Shown one piece after another: positions 11,910 to 24,600 of a stretch of DNA of 64,000 nt. Source of the stretch: Turritopsis dohrnii. Its lineage: Eukaryota; Cnidaria; Hydrozoa; Anthoathecata; Oceaniidae. A program made the position numbers and the translations under genes. The notes beneath the pieces were generated by a model. That model ran no database searches. It saw only the letters and a program-made list of their open reading frames with translations, and was not told where the DNA came from. Positions within the stretch are counted from its first letter, which is position 1. Every line of letters begins with the position of its first letter. Where the stretch lies: assembly GCA_027922465.2 (NCBI GenBank), contig BQMF02000789.1:1-64000 (forward strand), written 5' to 3'.

Positions 11910-12842
11910 ATGGCATCTGGAACTGAAAATGAACAGAAGAAGTTAAAAGATATACTAAAACTGTCATTAAAATTAAGTGACCAAGAGCTCAAGACTTATG
12001 AAGAAACTGAAATGGAAAAAGAAAGAAAAGATTGGCTCAGGCAAGCTATTGAAAATGCATTAGAAGATGACGAAGGGAAAAAATTAGCCCTGTTCACGAA
12101 CTTGCTTCAGTCATATGACACAACTGGTACTTTAAGTGATGGGCAGTTAAGTGATTTGAGCAACATCTTTGAAAACTTGAACTTCCTAGTTGAAGGTATG
12201 GACATGGCAAAGGACTTTGATAAGCTTGGTGGATTAAAATGCTGTTTGAATATTTTAAAAAGCCAGTACACATCATTGCAATGGAGAGCTGCTGACTTGA
12301 TTGCAAATTGTACACAAAACAATCCACCATGCCAGAAGACGATGCTAGAGAACATAGGTATTGCTCTTATTCTCCATGTTTTAAGAAGATCGGAATTAGA
12401 AATTGTTCAACTCAAATGTATTTATGCATTGTCATCAATTATTGGTGAACACGAAGAGTCCGAAAAATTATTCATTCGTTTGAAAGGTGTGGATTTTATG
12501 TTGAAACTGTTAAAAGAAAGCGATGGGAAAATCAAAGTCAAGTCTTCATTCCTGCTACGTAAAATGCTATCTAACGAATATAGTAAGGACGGAATGGACT
12601 TTTCGAATATTTACGAAACAGTTATAGGGTTGTTAAAACAGCAACATGACGACTCGCATGAAAACATGGCTGCAATCTTAAAAGTATTGCTTACCGAAAA
12701 GGGGGATATTTTGAAACTGCACCAGACAAAGGAAAACGAGTTTCAAGTATTTTGTAAAAACAGAATTACAGAATTGTGTCAGCTAGATGCCAGTAAGTAT
12801 GAAGATGAAGCACAATTATACAAAGAAATTTCAAAACTATAA
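11910..12842 (+). CDS. HSPBP1: HspBP1/Fes1-type Hsp70 nucleotide exchange factor
   Basis: Encodes 310 residues related along their length to HspBP1, the armadillo-repeat cytosolic cofactor that releases ADP from Hsp70 and so promotes client release. Recognisable blocks are the N-terminal segment WLRQAIENAL, a segment matching the family's ENLDNAADF-like stretch (here LNFLVEGMDMAKDFDKLGG), LQWRAADLIANCTQNNP, and KIKVKSSFLLRKML. The rest is amphipathic helices typical of armadillo repeats. The frame is open from ATG (context aaagtATGG) with no introns, which may mean a retrocopy or ordinary intron loss; no poly-A tail or target duplication was seen. A 3' splice-like ggttag lies 16 bp upstream, so a 5' leader intron or trans-splice acceptor is possible. 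The downstream 160 bp separate it from a mariner element. Confidence 0.88.
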   Translation: MASGTENEQKKLKDILKLSLKLSDQELKTYEETEMEKERKDWLRQAIENALEDDEGKKLALFTNLLQSYDTTGTLSDGQLSDLSNIFENLNFLVEGMDMAKDFDKLGGLKCCLNILKSQYTSLQWRAADLIANCTQNNPPCQKTMLENIGIALILHVLRRSELEIVQLKCIYALSSIIGEHEESEKLFIRLKGVDFMLKLLKESDGKIKVKSSFLLRKMLSNEYSKDGMDFSNIYETVIGLLKQQHDDSHENMAAILKVLLTEKGDILKLHQTKENEFQVFCKNRITELCQLDASKYEDEAQLYKEISKL

Positions 12843-13003
12843 TCATTTCAAAATTTTGTTTAAAAAGCTTTGTACCATCAACAACCTGGTGTATATAGTG
12901 TTTTATCTCTGTCTGGAAAACAAGCAACTTCATATTCATGTTAAAGTTTTTAGACATACTCCCCATTTTGTTCTACTGAGAATTTTATTTCCTTAATTAT
13001 ATA

Positions 13004-14984
13004 CAGTGTGTTTCAAAAAAGTGGCAACAAGAATTATAACCGCTTATATTTCAATAAATTCTGATCATTGGATGATAATTTTTCTATTATTGAAAACCTT
13101 ATTTTTTCCTCTTTCCAATGATGTATTCTTCTTTCGAAATTGTAAAAATAGAAAAAGAGAAAATCGAAAAAATAACTCCAGAAAAACTCATTATTTTCTT
13201 AACGATCAATTAAGACGTTTAAAAGTATAATGGACTTTTAAGTATATATAAAAAAGTAAATTTAGCACAACAAAGAGAATCATTTCAGAAGTTCAATATT
13301 AATAATTTTCTTTAAGTCACCGTTTACACCAAAGACGAGTTACAATTTTATCAAAATAAAAAATAAAGTTTCTGTTTTAAGAAAACTGAAGTTGAAAAAA
13401 CGTTTATCTAAAGACAAAATCAAGTTTGTTCAGGGGTGAAAATTCAACATTACACCATATTTTACTTGCGAAATAAAATTAAGATTATTTAACACAAAAT
13501 AAACTAAAAAGTTCAATTTCCCTCGACATGTCGGCCATTCTCTAGAATACATTTTTGCGCTCTATGTCTCATGCCTTGCATGACGTTCAATAAAATTTGT
13601 CGGTTGCCCCGGAGAATGTTCATTTCATTCACGATTCTTTGTCTTAAATCGTTCAAGTCAGCGATTGGTGAAGTGTAGACTTTTTGCTTCAAGTATCCCC
13701 ATAAGAAAAAGTCACAGGGAGTAAGGTCAGGAGATTTTGCAGGCCACGGTACCTGATGACCCATTGCAATCACTCTCCGACCAAAAACATCCTGTAACCT
13801 TCTTCTTACAAGGCGTGTTCTATGAGGAGTTGCGCCATCTTGAACCCACCAAAGTCTGTTGTTTTGCAAGTTAGGGAGATTATAATTATTAGAGAGCTGA
13901 GAAAAAACTCGGTTATTGAGCATCTCTAGATAAGTTCTCCCATTCACATTTGCATTGAAGAAAAATGGCCCCTAAAGAGTGCCATTCCCACAAACTCCTC
14001 CCCACAGATGCAGCTATCATCTATCACTGACTTCAAAATTTGCAGTTGCTGGTGTGGAAACATAACAGCGTACATTTTGTGACGATACGTGGCCATTCAT
14101 GTCAAATGCAGCCTCATCACCAACAATAACATTCGGTAGGAATCTTGGGTTGTGACATGAGTTTTCGAAACCATCTCGAAAAGTCAAGTCTTCTTTGAAA
14201 ATCGTTGTTCTTTAATTCATGTCGGTTATGAACACGATATGGATGGTATTCCAAATCAGATCGGTGAACTGTAGAGCTGGAAAGTCCAAGTTGATTTCGT
14301 CTGCAACTCATCCTCTGGTTGTTATGAATTGCAACTTGAACTGCATTTATATTCTGGGGTGTTCTGCCAGTTCTTCTCCGTCCACTATTTCCCTTGTGCC
14401 GATTTTCCAAAGTGTCATTCTGAAGAAACTTTCTGACATTTTTGTGGATTGTCGCTTTATTCGGAAGTGCACGCTGAGGGTATCTTCTTGCAAATTCAGT
14501 TAGAGTTTGGTTGGTGCTCTTGGTCTCTAGGAATACTGACACTAGACAAGTGCGCTGCTCCACAGTTAAATATTCAGGGATGATAAACACTTCTCAAAAC
14601 TCATTTACTGTGCGTTAACTTGCCTCTCGTGTCTCTTGTGTTTTATTTTCAAGCAAGCAAATTTATGGAAAATCAAGCAATTAACTGCCTTAATTGGCAG
14701 TCTCAAATGTAAAGTAAACTTGATAAAGGATTTCGCACCTTTAAAACAATGAAGATACGGTCGTAAATTTTTGTTTTAATTGATCGTTAAGAAAATAATG
14801 AGTTTTTCTAGAGTTATTTTTTCGATTTTCTCCTCTTCTATTTTTCCAATTTCGAAAAAAAATACACCATTGGAAAGAGGAAACAATAAGGTTGTCAATG
14901 ATATAAAAATTATCATCCAATGATCAGAACTTATTGATATATAAGCGATTTTAATTCTTGTTGCCACTTCTTTGAAACACACTG
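13004..14984 (-). mobile_element. DD41D mariner-like element with ~210-bp TIRs
   Basis: A complete element flanked by TA (13002-13003, 14985-14986). The ends are cagtgtgtttcaaa (13004) and tttgaaacacactg (14984). The inverted repeats extend with indels to about 13213 and 14776, unusually long for mariner. Inside is one minus-strand transposase (next entry). The catalytic spacing places it in the DD41D (Visitor/rosa-like) group of Tc1/mariner elements. Confidence 0.85.
13513..14590 (-). pseudogene. Mariner-like DD41D transposase, inactivated
   Basis: Read right to left. The N-terminal part (14117-14590) has the helix-turn-helix region of this family (EQRTCLVSVF, TIHKNVRKFL, GRRRTGRTPQNI). The C-terminal part (13513-13947) has WVQDGATPHRT and SPDLTPCDFFLWGYL. 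The first catalytic Asp is in GDEAAFDMNG near 14110-14120. The Asp of QDG and the Asp of PCD are separated by 41 residues. A frameshift near 14130 and three in-frame stops between about 13970 and 14030 separate the halves, so no active transposase can be made. Confidence 0.85.
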
Positions 14985-15890
14985 TACAAATATAAAGCTT
15001 TGTGAGACTACAGACTTTTTCTAATTTATATCACTATACATTATTATTAATTAGTTGAAATATCAATAATGTTTAGTCTTAGTCACTAACGCCTGGCGAA
15101 ATTCCAGACGTTTTGAATACGGTTTTTTTCCTTATGACCGGCATCAGCCTTGTCATAAATACAAGGGTACTTTGAACCTCGATTGAGAGGAATTCATCGT
15201 CGCGAATACTGTAGTTTTTTGGCATCGTAGCTAAAATTTACGCAATTCCAAAACAACGCACTGAAACGTTAAAATAGTTACTTTTGAAGTCGAAAACTGA
15301 AAAAAATTACTAGAAAATTACTGATATTCCTTATCTTGCTATGCGGTGTTTCTTTGATGTTAGATTTCTGATTTCTGATTAAAAATATGTTCCTTGCCAA
15401 ATAAGCGATTATTCTGTTCCCACTGAACGAAAAAGTTCTAAAAAATAAGCGACGAACGTATTTTGCTTCAGTGGGAACTAAGCATAAAGGTTCATATGGA
15501 ATGATGTCTAGAATGGTTGTCTAGTTGAGCGATTCCTGTCATTACAGCTTCTGTTGCCCAAATGGGGGCTTTAAATGCTTTAGGACCTCCTTCGCAGGAC
15601 CCTCATTGATAACAGTACCTTAAGGAACTGAAGAGGCTATCCTGGGTAAACATTCGTAAATAAATAATTAAATAAATGAGATGAGCATATCTTTGAATTT
15701 TTTTACATTCCCACTTGTTTACATTTCCGCGATCTCAGAAGATGAAATATTGACGGACAGTTTTCTTTTGTTTTTATTATCTTTACGACAAATGAGACAA
15801 GGGGTTATAAAAGGGAGCTTCGTTGAAAATAGCTTGAACGAAGTTTCAGAGATGGTGGATTTCGTTCAAAGATGTTATACTTGGAATTCT
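14985..15890. other. Non-coding stretch with a small fold-back repeat
   Basis: No gene recognised. A compact inverted repeat has arms 15416-15428 and 15466-15478 (gttcccactgaa and its complement) and looks like a ~65-bp fold-back MITE. Confidence 0.4.
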
Positions 15891-16067
15891 TAAATTTTTA
15901 ATTACAAAATAAGAAAGAAATTAAAGATTCGATCAACACTGGCTATTACTTGTTATTTTCAAGGAAAGTACTATGACAATGTATGTGAGCATAGTTACTT
16001 GGAAATTCCGAGTAACTATGATAATGTATGGGAAAAAAAGATTTTCCTGCATTTTAATACAATTTAT

Positions 16068-16277
16068 GTCTTAATTGATCGTTAAGAAATCAATGAGTTT
16101 TTCCAAACTTATTTTTCAATTTTCTTTTCTTCTACTTTTCCATTCCCTGCAAAAATTGGATCACGGGAAAGACCAAAAAATAAAGATTCCATCGATACAA
16201 AATTTATAAAAAGTGAATTGGATATTTTCTTCAAAACTGCGACGATAATTTTTGAAGCCAACGTTTTGAAACACATT
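16068..16277. repeat. Solo TIR remnant of the DD41D mariner family
   Basis: Starts ttaattgatcgttaagaaat and ends gttttgaaacacattgta. It is a diverged copy of the inner-to-outer run of the TIR at 14776-14984, without transposase or the second TIR. It shows at least two insertions of this family in the region. Confidence 0.55.
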
Positions 16278-16287
16278 GTACATCATA

Positions 16288-16345
16288 CAGGGGCCGCGGC
16301 GACGGGTGTGCCAGGTGGGCCGTGGCCCGACCACTTTTTTGCAAA
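16288..16345. repeat. hAT-like terminus
   Basis: caggggccgcggcgac at 16288 followed by GC-rich sequence in an otherwise AT-rich setting. Similar termini occur at 32068 (cagtgccgtagacacg) and 36983 (cagggccgtcgacacg). These look like ends of one hAT-type family; the partner ends were not found. Confidence 0.35.
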
Positions 16346-18390
16346 GCAAAATAAAATTTAATTGAGAGATTTTTAGATTTGAGAGTTCTCAAATTAATTG
16401 TCTTTGCAAATAAATAGCGTTACATTACAAGATAATGAACTGTCATGATGTCGAGAAAAGCATGTGTCAGCAGTTTTCTTCTGAGATCATCTCCACCAGA
16501 GAGGCAATCATTTTTTACTCTGTTTGAGCGCTTTATCAATACTGAACCACCTCGTTCCCAGACGCCATTTCTCAATTGTTGTATTTCTACTGACATCAGC
16601 ATAGTGTAATCCTCAGCTCTGCATGTAGTAGTTCATTATCTTTAACACAGACAAACACGCTCTTAATTTGTTGCTAAGCATTAATTGAAAGTATAAGTCC
16701 CGTCTTGAAAACGTTTTTGTACGTTTTAGTTGTTTCTAAAAGTATCTAAATATAAAGTCAAGGACATTCAAATCATTACATAGAGCGCACAACCTACTAC
16801 AACCTAGTGTAACAATTTCAAAAAATGTGCTATATGCTAGAAGTGTTATGCGTGAAGAGACTTTTTGCTAAAGCCTAGTCTGAAGGGGCTTGTTTTAGCC
16901 AATCTAGAGGGATAAATTTCAAAAATTTTCTCGGATCGTCCGCGCCAACCTTAATCACTATATTGGTGCCTTATTTCCCAGTGGGCAAATTTGTTGAACA
17001 ACTACTGCGAAGGAGTGCATTTTTCTATAGAAATTTGCGCTCTATTTCAATAAAAATGCTCTTCTTCACAGTGGTTTTTTTACGACTTTGCTCACTCAAG
17101 TCGAGTCGCGCCCTACAAATTTCTACAAATTTAATTTTTGTCATTTGTTACTTAGACATTCGAATTGATATTCGAATTGGACAAAAGAATGAGAAGAAGC
17201 GATTGATCTGAAATTTTTGAAATCTGAATTTTGCTTCGAAGAAGTTCTATCAAAAAACCTTTATTAACCTGATTTGATTATTTTATAAACAGAGGACTTC
17301 TGAAATAAACCTTCGGAAGAAATAACTAACGAAGTGGATCCTCTCTCAGAGAAACTAAACGCGGAATTAACAGTTTGATAACAAATCACAAAACAGCAAT
17401 AAAAAAATCTATAAAGTAATGAAAAATCGTGTTTTTCTTGAAAATCTGAACACAAAAAAGTTATAAGAAAAAGGCAAAGAGATAAAAACAAGATGAAATC
17501 AATATAAAATCACTTTGGACACGGGGGTTTATCAGGCTAACGAAATATACTTTTAATTTGAAATCAACCCCCGCAAAATTGTGCGCTAAAACCCATCACC
17601 CGGCTGGAACTCTTCCTTGCCGCCGACATTTTATGGGGCACGTTCATTCAGACGTGTGTTAGATGCGTTACTTGTTATATTTTGACGTTACACAAAGTCT
17701 GTCACTTCATTCAAAACCTGAAAAAATTACGCTGTCGTAGTTGTATTTGTAACCTTGAACCCAAGCCTCGACATACGGACGGTGGGGGAAAAGGTAAAAG
17801 AACCTGGGTTCTAGGTTGTTTGTATTTTGCAGAACCTTCGGAAGCCAAGGGAATCCAAAAATACCAATTTCTATCAATATGGTCTAGTAATTCATTTCAG
17901 CTTTTATATACAAATAAATCAGAAGAACTAAAGGCATAAAAAAATAAACAAAACTATATATAAGAAAATCTATGGGAAAAAGAAACAGACCAATGACTAA
18001 TTAGGCCCAAGAAAATTTTGCGAATTTTAATGGACCCAGAATGGCTAAAACCGATAATCTTATGTAAAGGCTTTACAAAGTACAACATTGACTTGTGGGG
18101 GAGGCTGTCTCATAACTTTTTAGTGAAGGATTGAAGATAATAGAAGAGAAAGAAGATTGTAACACGTGTGTGAAGGTGTTCTATCGTAAAAAGACCTCTT
18201 GAAAGTAGGTTTTTCAAATTAACCAAAGGAATGACATGAAGTTTACGTCATGATCTTTTGATAGTGTGAGGTTAACAAGGAGTCAGAAATGAATAGGAAA
18301 GTTCACTATCAATTCCCGAATCACTTCTACATGACCTTCGCAGTGTATCCTGGGTCTCTTTGAGATTACCAACATGACGTTTTGATGTTA
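16345..18390. other. Non-coding stretch with one dispersed fold-back repeat
   Basis: No gene supported. At about 16997-17075 a fold-back repeat (actgcgaaggag ... inverted partner near cttcttcacagt) has a second copy at about 38026-38093, both with a ttctatagaaat centre. The remainder shows only short frames. Confidence 0.4.
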
Positions 18391-18408
18391 AGATGCGACC
18401 TATTTTAC

Positions 18409-18625
18409 TAAACCTGTCTGGACAATCTTCCCTAATCAAACTTCACTTGCTGAGCTCATTCTTCAAGGTTCCGTTAAAACAAAACCTGCCTGGTCAACCT
18501 TCCCTAATGAAACATAGATTTGCTGTGTTAATCCTTCAAGGTTCCCGTAAAACAAAACCTGCCTGGTCAACTATCCCTAAGCAAACTCTCCCTGGTAAGT
18601 TCTAATTCTTTCAGGTTCTGTTGGA
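18409..18625 (-). repeat. 73-bp tandem repeat across the rabenosyn stop codon
   Basis: Three diverged units with the marker aggttc at 18466, 18539 and 18613, giving 73- and 74-bp spacing. The rightmost unit contains the last ~15 codons and stop of rabenosyn-5. The other two units are in its 3' UTR. See the findings. Confidence 0.7.
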
Positions 18626-21600
18626 ACATTTCCACTTCATCGTATCGTTCATCTTTGATAGCCTGTCGAATATAACCTTTCACGTTCTCGATCTGTTGAA
18701 GGATAGGATCTGACGATTCGCTAGTACTAACTTGAACAGGTCCCCAACTCGTCTCCACCTTCCTCGATATCGCTACAGGAAAGACTGGTCGAATATCCCT
18801 CCCTAACGATTTGAACTTGGCTTTGGTGTTGTCAAAAAAGTTCGTTTGCTTTTGATGTCCTCCACCGTCTTGGTTGTACTGTTCTCCACCATCCACGCTT
18901 TCTACCGGCACAGGACTCGGGCTGTTTCTTGGCGACGCCTCGAGTCTTGATGATTGGGCGTTGGCCGCTTTTAACCGCTCTCGTTCCTTGACTCTTCGTT
19001 GTACGATAACGTTGTATTGATCCTTCGTGGGTAAAGTAGGTAACGTCAACATGTTATCCACGAGATAATTTGAAGCATATGCGCGAACTGACCGCTGTAA
19101 CTTCAGGACCTGGGGATTAGGTTGCTTTTCTTTTTCCAAACCAAGGGCCTGGATTCGTTTACTTAAATAAAACACACAAGAGTGAAGTGTCGAGTTTTAG
19201 TAGATGAACTGACCATTGGCAAGGTGAAATATGAGAGCTAAATACCTCAAGGCTTCGACAGTTTCGTAAGCTTTCAAGAGCTTCACTCTGATTTCCATAG
19301 CGCTCTCAAGACCGTAGTCACTCTCGCCAGCACTAAATAATAACAGAAGATAGATTTAAAATATCTTTTTGAAGAACTTAAAACATTGTATTTTAAATAA
19401 AGATAAAATTAATTTAATAACACCTCTTCACTTCATATGAAAATGCAGATGGTGTTATTAATAGTTCTAGCATGCAAATACCGCCTTGGTTTTATTAAAA
19501 TATTCACTAAATCGACAATTCTGATAGCAAAAAAAACCCCACACTGCCAACACACTAGTACACTATTTCCTGACACAGGGGTCTGGTGGAGAGGAGTGCA
19601 AAGGTGAAAAGACTAAGTAACCTTTTAGCAATGGAATAGGCAAAATATCAGAATATTACTGAATGGGAGTTACAGCTTTTGTTTGGTTTGGAACTCCATT
19701 AACTTGAGTCCCAACCCTCCTTACAGACAAGATCTGATGAATCTCCACCAAACCCATTCATAAGTAACCATTAACAAGTTCTACACTTAGGCAGAGATAA
19801 AACCTTACTTAACTGAGTTTGCCATCTTCAGAAAGAGTGGTTGTATCGCGTCAGCTTCCCTCATGGACAACACCATTTTCTAAATTAACAAATTCCCCTT
19901 TTTTTATAATTATTTAGATCAATTTGATAACACTAAATCTTAGTTCACACCAGGCCAAATACGAAAATTGTTTAAAAATTCAGCAGTGTTCATTGAAGAG
20001 TATCAATAAATGCGAATCTTTTCCACCTCTAATTGTACTTAACAGACCTGCAATTCAATTGGTCGACATTTAGGCATTTAATTTTGCTAAGTCAGTTTGG
20101 GAATTCATATCAGCTCTTCAGATTGACTTCAGTGTGACAAAATTTTGCATTTATCATCTAAGGTGAACATTTTTTGGCAATTTTTAAAACTTTTAGTGAT
20201 CTCATTCAATTAGATGTAGGCAAGATGAAGGTTTATCACTTCGTACATTTTTGTTCATTTTTCACCCAATTTGTTACCCATTTGTATCATCGGTTTTACC
20301 ATCAAAGAACACTTTCTAGCTTCTTTTCATCTTCCTCAATTTAGTCAGAGTGACTTTTTATCAATTTGATATAATATACAAACATATAATATACAATTAT
20401 CATTATGTGTAATATATGTTTATCATTATCTTGTGCTAAATGTTTTGAACATTATGAAAACTGTATAACCATAATACATTCCTCTACAGTTTACTCTGAG
20501 GTGATCAAAACAACTATTTCAGGATTTCAAAGACACAGGGTTAACCTTTATACGCAAGTACGTATGTAAGTAAAAGTAACTGGGACATTCAAGTCCATGG
20601 GCTGCAACCGGAAAGGTTGCTGTTCCGCCCGTCTTATTGCCAGAGATACGTATAGCATTGCTCTTACTTGCCCGAAGGCCTTTTAAAGCGCATTGGAGTG
20701 GAATATTAAGATACAACATGAGACTCAAACACAAGTCGCAGCGGCCGCACTCAAAGGTACAAACCACTACTCTATCGCTGCACAATAGAGAAGGTAGTAC
20801 AGAGTAGGATAAAACCTTCTTTACATTTTCATTGAAAGACTTTGAAGAAACCCATAAATGTCTTGCCAAACATACATGCTTTTCTTTATATACCTTTATA
20901 AGCATCACTAGATCCAGTATTGATAAAATTTAATAACATTTAAGTGCTATAACCACATTTCAAGTCCCTATTCAGGATAGCTTTAACTCTCGAACATGTG
21001 GGCATTTTATACTAAAAAACTCTAAGAATGAAATACTTCTTTTACTTCCCATAAAATTACTTCAAACTCACCTCATATAACTGGAGGAGAATGCTGTTGG
21101 CTTTTTTATCTTGTGTCAATTTATTTTGTCTAAAAATGGCAAAAAACAGAAAATAATACATAGATTTACTAATTATCATATCGGCATGTTTATCTTTCCA
21201 ATTGCAGTGCAAAGTATTGGATTGAGTGGGACATGGAACCCACAACACCTTGATAACTTTGCACAGACATTCACATACAGTATTTCCTCTAATAAACGCT
21301 GTGGCTTTTATTACAAATTCCAGTTTTTTGGATGCGGCTTTTAATAGAGGGCCACATTCATTACAGGGTGGTGTTTATTACAAAATGATACACAAACATA
21401 TGTTCATAAAAACGAGCAATATCACTGTCACCGTTCTCTTCTATGAGATGAAAACTTTTATAGCAATTAATTACACGTCAAATATTCATGCAAACGTGGA
21501 AGAATTTGTTGATAGAAAACAAATAAAACTATTTGCCATTAAACCAATTCTTGTTTAGCCTGTTTTCTAATAAACGCTGCTTTCCAAGAAGGCATTGTTT

Positions 21601-24600
21601 ATTAGAGGGCAGCGTTTACTACAAATGTTTGGCTAAAAGTGAGGCGTTTAATAGATGGCGGCGTTTATTAGTGGGCGGTGTTTATAAGAGAAAATACGGT
21701 ATTAGTTTCAGTGAAATATTACTAGATCAAACAACATTAGGTGCATATGAACCTGAAACATTCCATTATTACCTTATTAACAGGATATGACAGGGATCAC
21801 AGGCCCTCAAACCATTATCACTAGCTGTGTTTGCATCTTGTTTTACATAACACGAAGACAGGTTTCGATCCAACCTTATTAAATCACCTAACGAGGATAA
21901 AGAGGTTAAATTGATTAAGTCATACCCATCACATGTGCACATCACATCACGCTATTTGCTTCACTTATTCATCTTCTGATAATTGTAGTGATTATTGCAG
22001 TGAAATTTTGATCAAGCGAGGTAGGATTACATGTAAGGTTAAACAGCAGGCATTTGATATATTCTCATCATTTTCTTATTCTTGTCAATATCATTCAATG
22101 TGTTTTGTTAATAAATACCTTGATGGATAAACATTGTTATGATAATGTGTTAGCAAAGGATCAAAACGGAAATTGGTTTTAGTTGTTTGTTTGACTGTCC
22201 GTTATTTTTCCACAGAAAAACAAATTTTTTTTTTCAAGCTCAAAAAGGTTGCTCGGAAAGATTTACATCCAAGACATAGTAGCTGCCTTTTAATGTTTAT
22301 TCAATTTTATTACATACCCTTCCTATGAACTATTTAACTGTCAACTATAACAATTGGACCAATAATTACAATTAGACGCAATTTTTTTTTTCATTATTGA
22401 AATGCTCATCAGGTTTTAAAGCTTTGCTAGACACTCAATTAAACAATCCAACAAAAATAAAAATAAAAAATAAAATAGAATAAAGTAGGTGAAGGGGGGG
22501 GGGGGGGGGGGGGGGGGATTATATTCTACCACAAAGAACTTACATGCCAGATTCATGTCCAAATTGCCAATGCAACTTTCACAGATCACTTTACCACACA
22601 ACCTACAATGATGACGTCTATAAATCAAAGTAAATTTTTTGGAACAAATTGGACAAAACTTGGTTGAACTATCATCTTCCCATGGTACAACGGCTTTTTC
22701 TACGTCTAAAAAAATAAATTAAATTGATACTATGGTTGTTCAAAAAAAGAAAAAGTAGTACCCTGTGTAAAACAATTTTATGGATGTTGAGGCACAATGC
22801 AATAATTCCCTGTGAGAAAAATAGCTGACATTAATACAGAAAAAATGCCTCTACGTACTCCTACAAAGAACTTCACCATGAAATTTAAAGTGATCCTGTG
22901 ATGAAAAATTATATTTTGGGACATCATATTTTTTCGACCCCTGTAGGTCGGAATAACGTCCGTCTACAAGCAAAAGAACTTTGAACGTGGGCCAAAAGAA
23001 ACCAAAAGAGCTTTTATAACCACCTTCAGTGCAGTCATCCAAAATAACCGGCAATTCAAGGATAGATAGAACTCTAAAAGTTGATAAACAAGTCTTTTTA
23101 CAGTTTTTCATGATTCTTTGTTGTTTTCAAGATATCTCAATTTCAAGATCTTAGATTTGGTTTATGCAATGCATAATTATGATGTAATAAGTGAGTAGTT
23201 AAAACTTCTCATCACTTTTACTGATATATAAATGAATATTACATCTTTATACTTTATTAAAGGGATCAAGAAGTGAAATGTATGATGGTTGAAGTATAAA
23301 CTAAGAATATTTTTTGCATCAGAAAATTTTTGCGAAAATGGATGAACACGGATTTAAATGCAACCTAATTTTAGCGAATGACCCCTTATATACTTATGGA
23401 GAATTGAAGGTAAAAAAAAGTTTTGCTTAATTTAAATTTTCCGCAACTTTAATTTAGCAAAAATAGCCTCATTCCTAAAATCATTTTAATTAAGGCGGCA
23501 CAAACAAAAAGTTGGCCTAAGGTAATTTGATATTTTTTAATAGAAATATCAGTGAAGGGAAAGGAGATTTTCAAAAACTGTAAAAAGACTTTTTAATCGA
23601 CTTTTTGAGCTCTATTATATACAATCACTCTAAAATAAAAAGGAGATGCATACATCAAAATAAATAAATGTTACCTTTCCTTGTTTTGAGCACATTAGGC
23701 AGAAAAGAGTCTGAAGCATAGATTCCACTTTTTATAAGCTGTAAGATCAAAAAGACATAAAGAAACATATCGTTACAGACCACAATGTTTATTTTTGATA
23801 TTTAGGTATGCACATTCAAAATTAAACCTTTTCCAGTCGTATCAGTAACTTATTCGTTTCAACAACACATCTTTCAATTGTTTCTTTCCGTGTCTGACGA
23901 AATAGATTTAAGTGTGAGCATGCTTGGCCTAAAACATATGTTGAAAGCAGACAGAAAAGAAATTTTTTCTATAATAGCCATATTACACCTAACAGTCCTA
24001 ATTTTTAGTTTATGTATTACAGTATTCAGTTTACAAACTCCTTACGCAGTCTTGCCTTATGCAGCCTTTAGTCTTATTTACTTTTTTTGGCATTGTTTTA
24101 TGTGGCTGGCCACTCTTAGTTGCTATTGCATCTGTTTTCCAGGTGGAACCATGGCTTAGGTTGGAGGCTCCGAAGTATTTGACACCCTCATGAGTGAGAC
24201 AAACCTAATGAAGGGTCTGTGCTTTCCTGGATGCTCCTGGATGCTCCTGAAACACCTGATGTATCATCTACCTAATTTCTCTTACATGACATGGGACAAC
24301 CCGGCGAATTTACCATACATTCCCTTGCACAAGGGGAATTGAACCAGGGGTCTAATCTTGAAAGGGCAGCGTCAGGCAGAAGGGAAAAGGCACACTATGA
24401 GCATCCACTGAGATTATTTCAGTGGGTGGAACCTATGCCCCCCCTCCCTCTCTCCCCTATACAAGATGATTTTAGAAGTTTTTAAAGTAAAATAAATTTG
24501 ATCAACAGACGCTGATTGACCCTGTCAATGACCTCTGGCATGAGTTCCGAGGGGTAATGCACAACTAGAAATTAAGTTCACCAACTTACCAAATTTTTGA

